Assembly (NCBI GenBank): GCA_963840435.1
Contig: CAWIYY010000020.1
Coordinates: 75,989-139,988, forward strand
Direction of reading: 5' to 3'
From: Bog-473 sp963840435
GTDB taxonomy: Bacteria > Actinomycetota > Acidimicrobiia > Acidimicrobiales > RAAP-2
Length of the DNA: 64,000 bases
Shown here: positions 62,496 to 64,000 of the stretch, in pieces
Layout of the letters: each line of letters opens with the position of its first letter
Numbering within the stretch: the stretch's first letter is position 1
Notes under the pieces: generated by a model
Databases searched by the model: none
What the model saw: the letters and a program-made list of their open reading frames with translations, nothing else
What the model was told of the DNA's origin: nothing
Made by a program: the position numbers and the translations under genes

Positions 62496-63299
62496 ATGGA
62501 TTTAGGACTGGCTGACGCGACCGCGGTCGTGACCGGTGGCAGCAAGGGAATGGGCCGGGCCGTGGCCGGGGTGCTGGCGGCGGACGGCGCCCGGGTCGCC
62601 GTCATGGCCCGAGGCCGCCAGGCCCTCGACGAGACGGTGGAGGCCCTGCTGGCCGCCGGGGCACCAGAGGCCTTCGGCGTCTCGGTGGACATGACCGACG
62701 CGCACTCGATCGAGGACGGCTTCGCCGAGGTGAGCCGCCGCTGGCCCGCGCTCAACATCCTGGTCCACACCATCGGCCCCGGCGCCGGACGCTTCGAGCA
62801 GCTGGACGACGCCGGATGGGAGGAGGCGTTCGCCCTCGGCACCATGTCGTGCGTGCGCAGCGTCCGGGCGGCCCTGCCCGCCATCCGGGCCGCCGAATGG
62901 GGGCGGATATGCATCTTCTCGGCCCATTCGGTGCAGCGCCAGAGCCCGCTGATCGTGGCCTACACGGCGGCCAAGGCAGCCGTCTCGAGCGTCTCGAAGA
63001 ACCTGGCCAAGTCGTTGGCCCCCGAGGGCATCCTGGTCAACACGATCTGCCCCGGCACCATCGTCACCGCGAGCTTCACCGAGAACCTGCGGGAGATCTT
63101 CGCCGCCGAGGACAAGGACCCGACCGATCCCCACGACGTCATGCACTGGATCGACGAGCACTTCCACCAGCCGGCCGACCTGGGCCGGGCCGGCCTCCCC
63201 GACGAGGTGGCCACCATCACGGCGTACCTGGTGTCGCGGCGCAACGGCTACGTGACCGGCGCCTCCATCAACGTGGACGGTGGATCCGACTTCGTCTGA
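62496..63299 (+). CDS. Short-chain dehydrogenase/reductase
   Basis: 267 residues with GAGGAGG before the ATG. TAVVTGGSKGMGRAVAGVLA is the cofactor loop, VAVMARG (Arg) suggests NADP, and the catalytic residues are Ser in CIFSAHSVQR and Tyr-Lys in VAYTAAKAAVSSV. YVTGASINVDGGSDF ends the fold. The NNAG motif is changed to HTIG, which is tolerated in some divergent SDRs. It is the last gene of the DUF1214-sulfotransferase-SDR operon and may reduce or oxidise the same substrate. Confidence 0.88.
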   Translation: MDLGLADATAVVTGGSKGMGRAVAGVLAADGARVAVMARGRQALDETVEALLAAGAPEAFGVSVDMTDAHSIEDGFAEVSRRWPALNILVHTIGPGAGRFEQLDDAGWEEAFALGTMSCVRSVRAALPAIRAAEWGRICIFSAHSVQRQSPLIVAYTAAKAAVSSVSKNLAKSLAPEGILVNTICPGTIVTASFTENLREIFAAEDKDPTDPHDVMHWIDEHFHQPADLGRAGLPDEVATITAYLVSRRNGYVTGASINVDGGSDFV

Positions 63300-63322
63300 G
63301 CAAGCCAGCTGCCCGAACCGCA

Positions 63323-63346
63323 ATGCCCCTCCCGGGAGGGGGGCAT
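63323..63346. terminator. Palindromic GC hairpin after the SDR gene
   Basis: CCCCTCCCGGGAGGGG (63326-63341) is a perfect 16-bp palindrome, flanked by ATG/CAT on either side with two bulged G. It lies 26 bases after the SDR stop. Its 3' arm GAGGGG could also serve as ribosome site for the next gene. Confidence 0.35.
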
Positions 63347-63351
63347 CTGCC

Positions 63352-64000
63352 ATGCTCTGGCCGGTGGCCGAGCCGGAAGACACGAACATCCCGGGCATCG
63401 ACCGCCTGCTGGCGTTGACCGACGGCGTCGTCGCCATTGCGCTGACCCTCCTCGTCCTCCAGCTCCAGGTTCCGGCGAGCGCAATGGTCGCAAATACCCA
63501 CTCGGCGCAGGACTTGTGGCACGCCCTCGACATCGACGGCTCGGAACTGACGAGCTACCTGGTGTCGTTCGTCATCATTTCGCAGTTCTGGCTCGTCCAT
63601 CACCGGGCGATGCGGAACATGCGGGGCCACAGCGAGGGTCTGGCCTGGCGCAACTTCGGCTTCCTGCTGGCTCTGACCCTCATGCCGTTCACGTCGGACC
63701 TGATCGGGCGCTACGGCAGCAACCCGGTGGCCATCACTCTGTTCGCGCTGAACCTGGCCCTGATCAGCCTGGCCAGCCAGTGGATCGTCCTCTACGCGGC
63801 GCGCCACCGCCTCGTGGAGGACAAGCACCGGTCGCCGCACGAGGAGCGCGCTGCCCGCATCCGCGTGGCCCTGGTGCTCTGCATCATCGCGCTCTCCATC
63901 ATCTTGGCCTGGACCGCGGCGTCTGACGCCAAGTACGTCTGGCTGCTGTTCCTGATCACGACGCCCGTTGCGGCGCGCCTGACCCAGCTGGTCGAAGGCA
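63352..64000 (+). CDS. TMEM175-family (DUF1211) potassium-channel-like protein, 3' end outside window
   Basis: The frame is open from ATG 63352 to the end of the window (216 residues). It starts with the family signature RLLALTDGVVAIALTLLVLQ, then SYLVSFVIISQFWLVHHRAM, FGFLLALTLMPFTSDLIGRY and further membrane segments. Bacterial TMEM175 proteins form lysosomal-type K+ channels of four or six helices per subunit; the Ser/Thr/Asp of the first helix (LTDG) line the pore region. It should end shortly beyond the window. Confidence 0.8.
   Translation, partial: MLWPVAEPEDTNIPGIDRLLALTDGVVAIALTLLVLQLQVPASAMVANTHSAQDLWHALDIDGSELTSYLVSFVIISQFWLVHHRAMRNMRGHSEGLAWRNFGFLLALTLMPFTSDLIGRYGSNPVAITLFALNLALISLASQWIVLYAARHRLVEDKHRSPHEERAARIRVALVLCIIALSIILAWTAASDAKYVWLLFLITTPVAARLTQLVEG

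Overview
The window reads as chromosomal DNA of a high-GC actinobacterium, most likely class Acidimicrobiia or a close relative. This is an inference from gene content: a secreted protein built of repeats around GYWLVAADGGVFSFGDA, a mycothiol-dependent maleylpyruvate isomerase-type protein, a large ATPase regulator with a BTAD domain, a C4 zinc-ribbon protein beside a histidine phosphatase, many GTG starts, and four-base stop/start overlaps. I found no rRNA, tRNA, CRISPR array or intact insertion sequence.

Bases 1-17,500 hold an envelope or exopolysaccharide locus. It has a heparinase II/III-type lyase (cut by the window edge), a GT4 glycosyltransferase, a YdcF/DUF218-like membrane protein, a methyltransferase, an ATP-grasp ligase, a flavin oxidoreductase and a Wzx-type flippase. 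A compact operon follows: LuxR-type regulator, two Wzz-like co-polymerases with degenerate kinase domains, and an O-antigen polymerase/ligase. A secreted repeat protein lies at the end. The locus looks partly decayed. The ATP-grasp and flippase genes each carry a one-base frameshift. Between 7.4 and 9.0 kb lie remnants of a GT25 glycosyltransferase, a DUF3024 gene and an IS21-type helper ATPase. GC looks lower here than to the right.

Bases 17,500-19,800 contain no gene I can support and end at a perfect 12-bp hairpin. Bases 19,800-23,100 encode dehydrogenases and a carboxymuconolactone decarboxylase-like protein. One SDR gene is broken in a run of five G. Bases 23,100-32,300 form a regulatory and secreted block: a 1,124-residue AAA-BTAD regulator with a clear promoter and palindromes, an S53 (kumamolisin-like) protease, a two-component system, and a divergently transcribed secreted protein.

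Bases 32,300-42,100 are metabolic. A divergent aldehyde dehydrogenase/amine oxidase pair could turn amines into acids. They are followed by a dienelactone hydrolase, a thiolase-like protein lacking the usual cysteine, the CydDC thiol exporter and a TetR regulator with a likely operator. Bases 42,100-46,700 hold a tightly packed minus-strand operon (DUF2889, histidine phosphatase, zinc ribbon, Nudix, PhzF, aminotransferase).

Bases 46,700-64,000 mix an EEP-family enzyme, a sulfatase, the ABC-F factor EttA, an NRDE protein, secreted proteins, an Lrp regulator, a PLP decarboxylase-like enzyme, a SulP permease and a CPA2 antiporter. A DUF1214-like/sulfotransferase/SDR operon and a TMEM175-like channel that runs off the end close the window. 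Sulfatase, SulP and sulfotransferase together hint at organic or inorganic sulfate handling.
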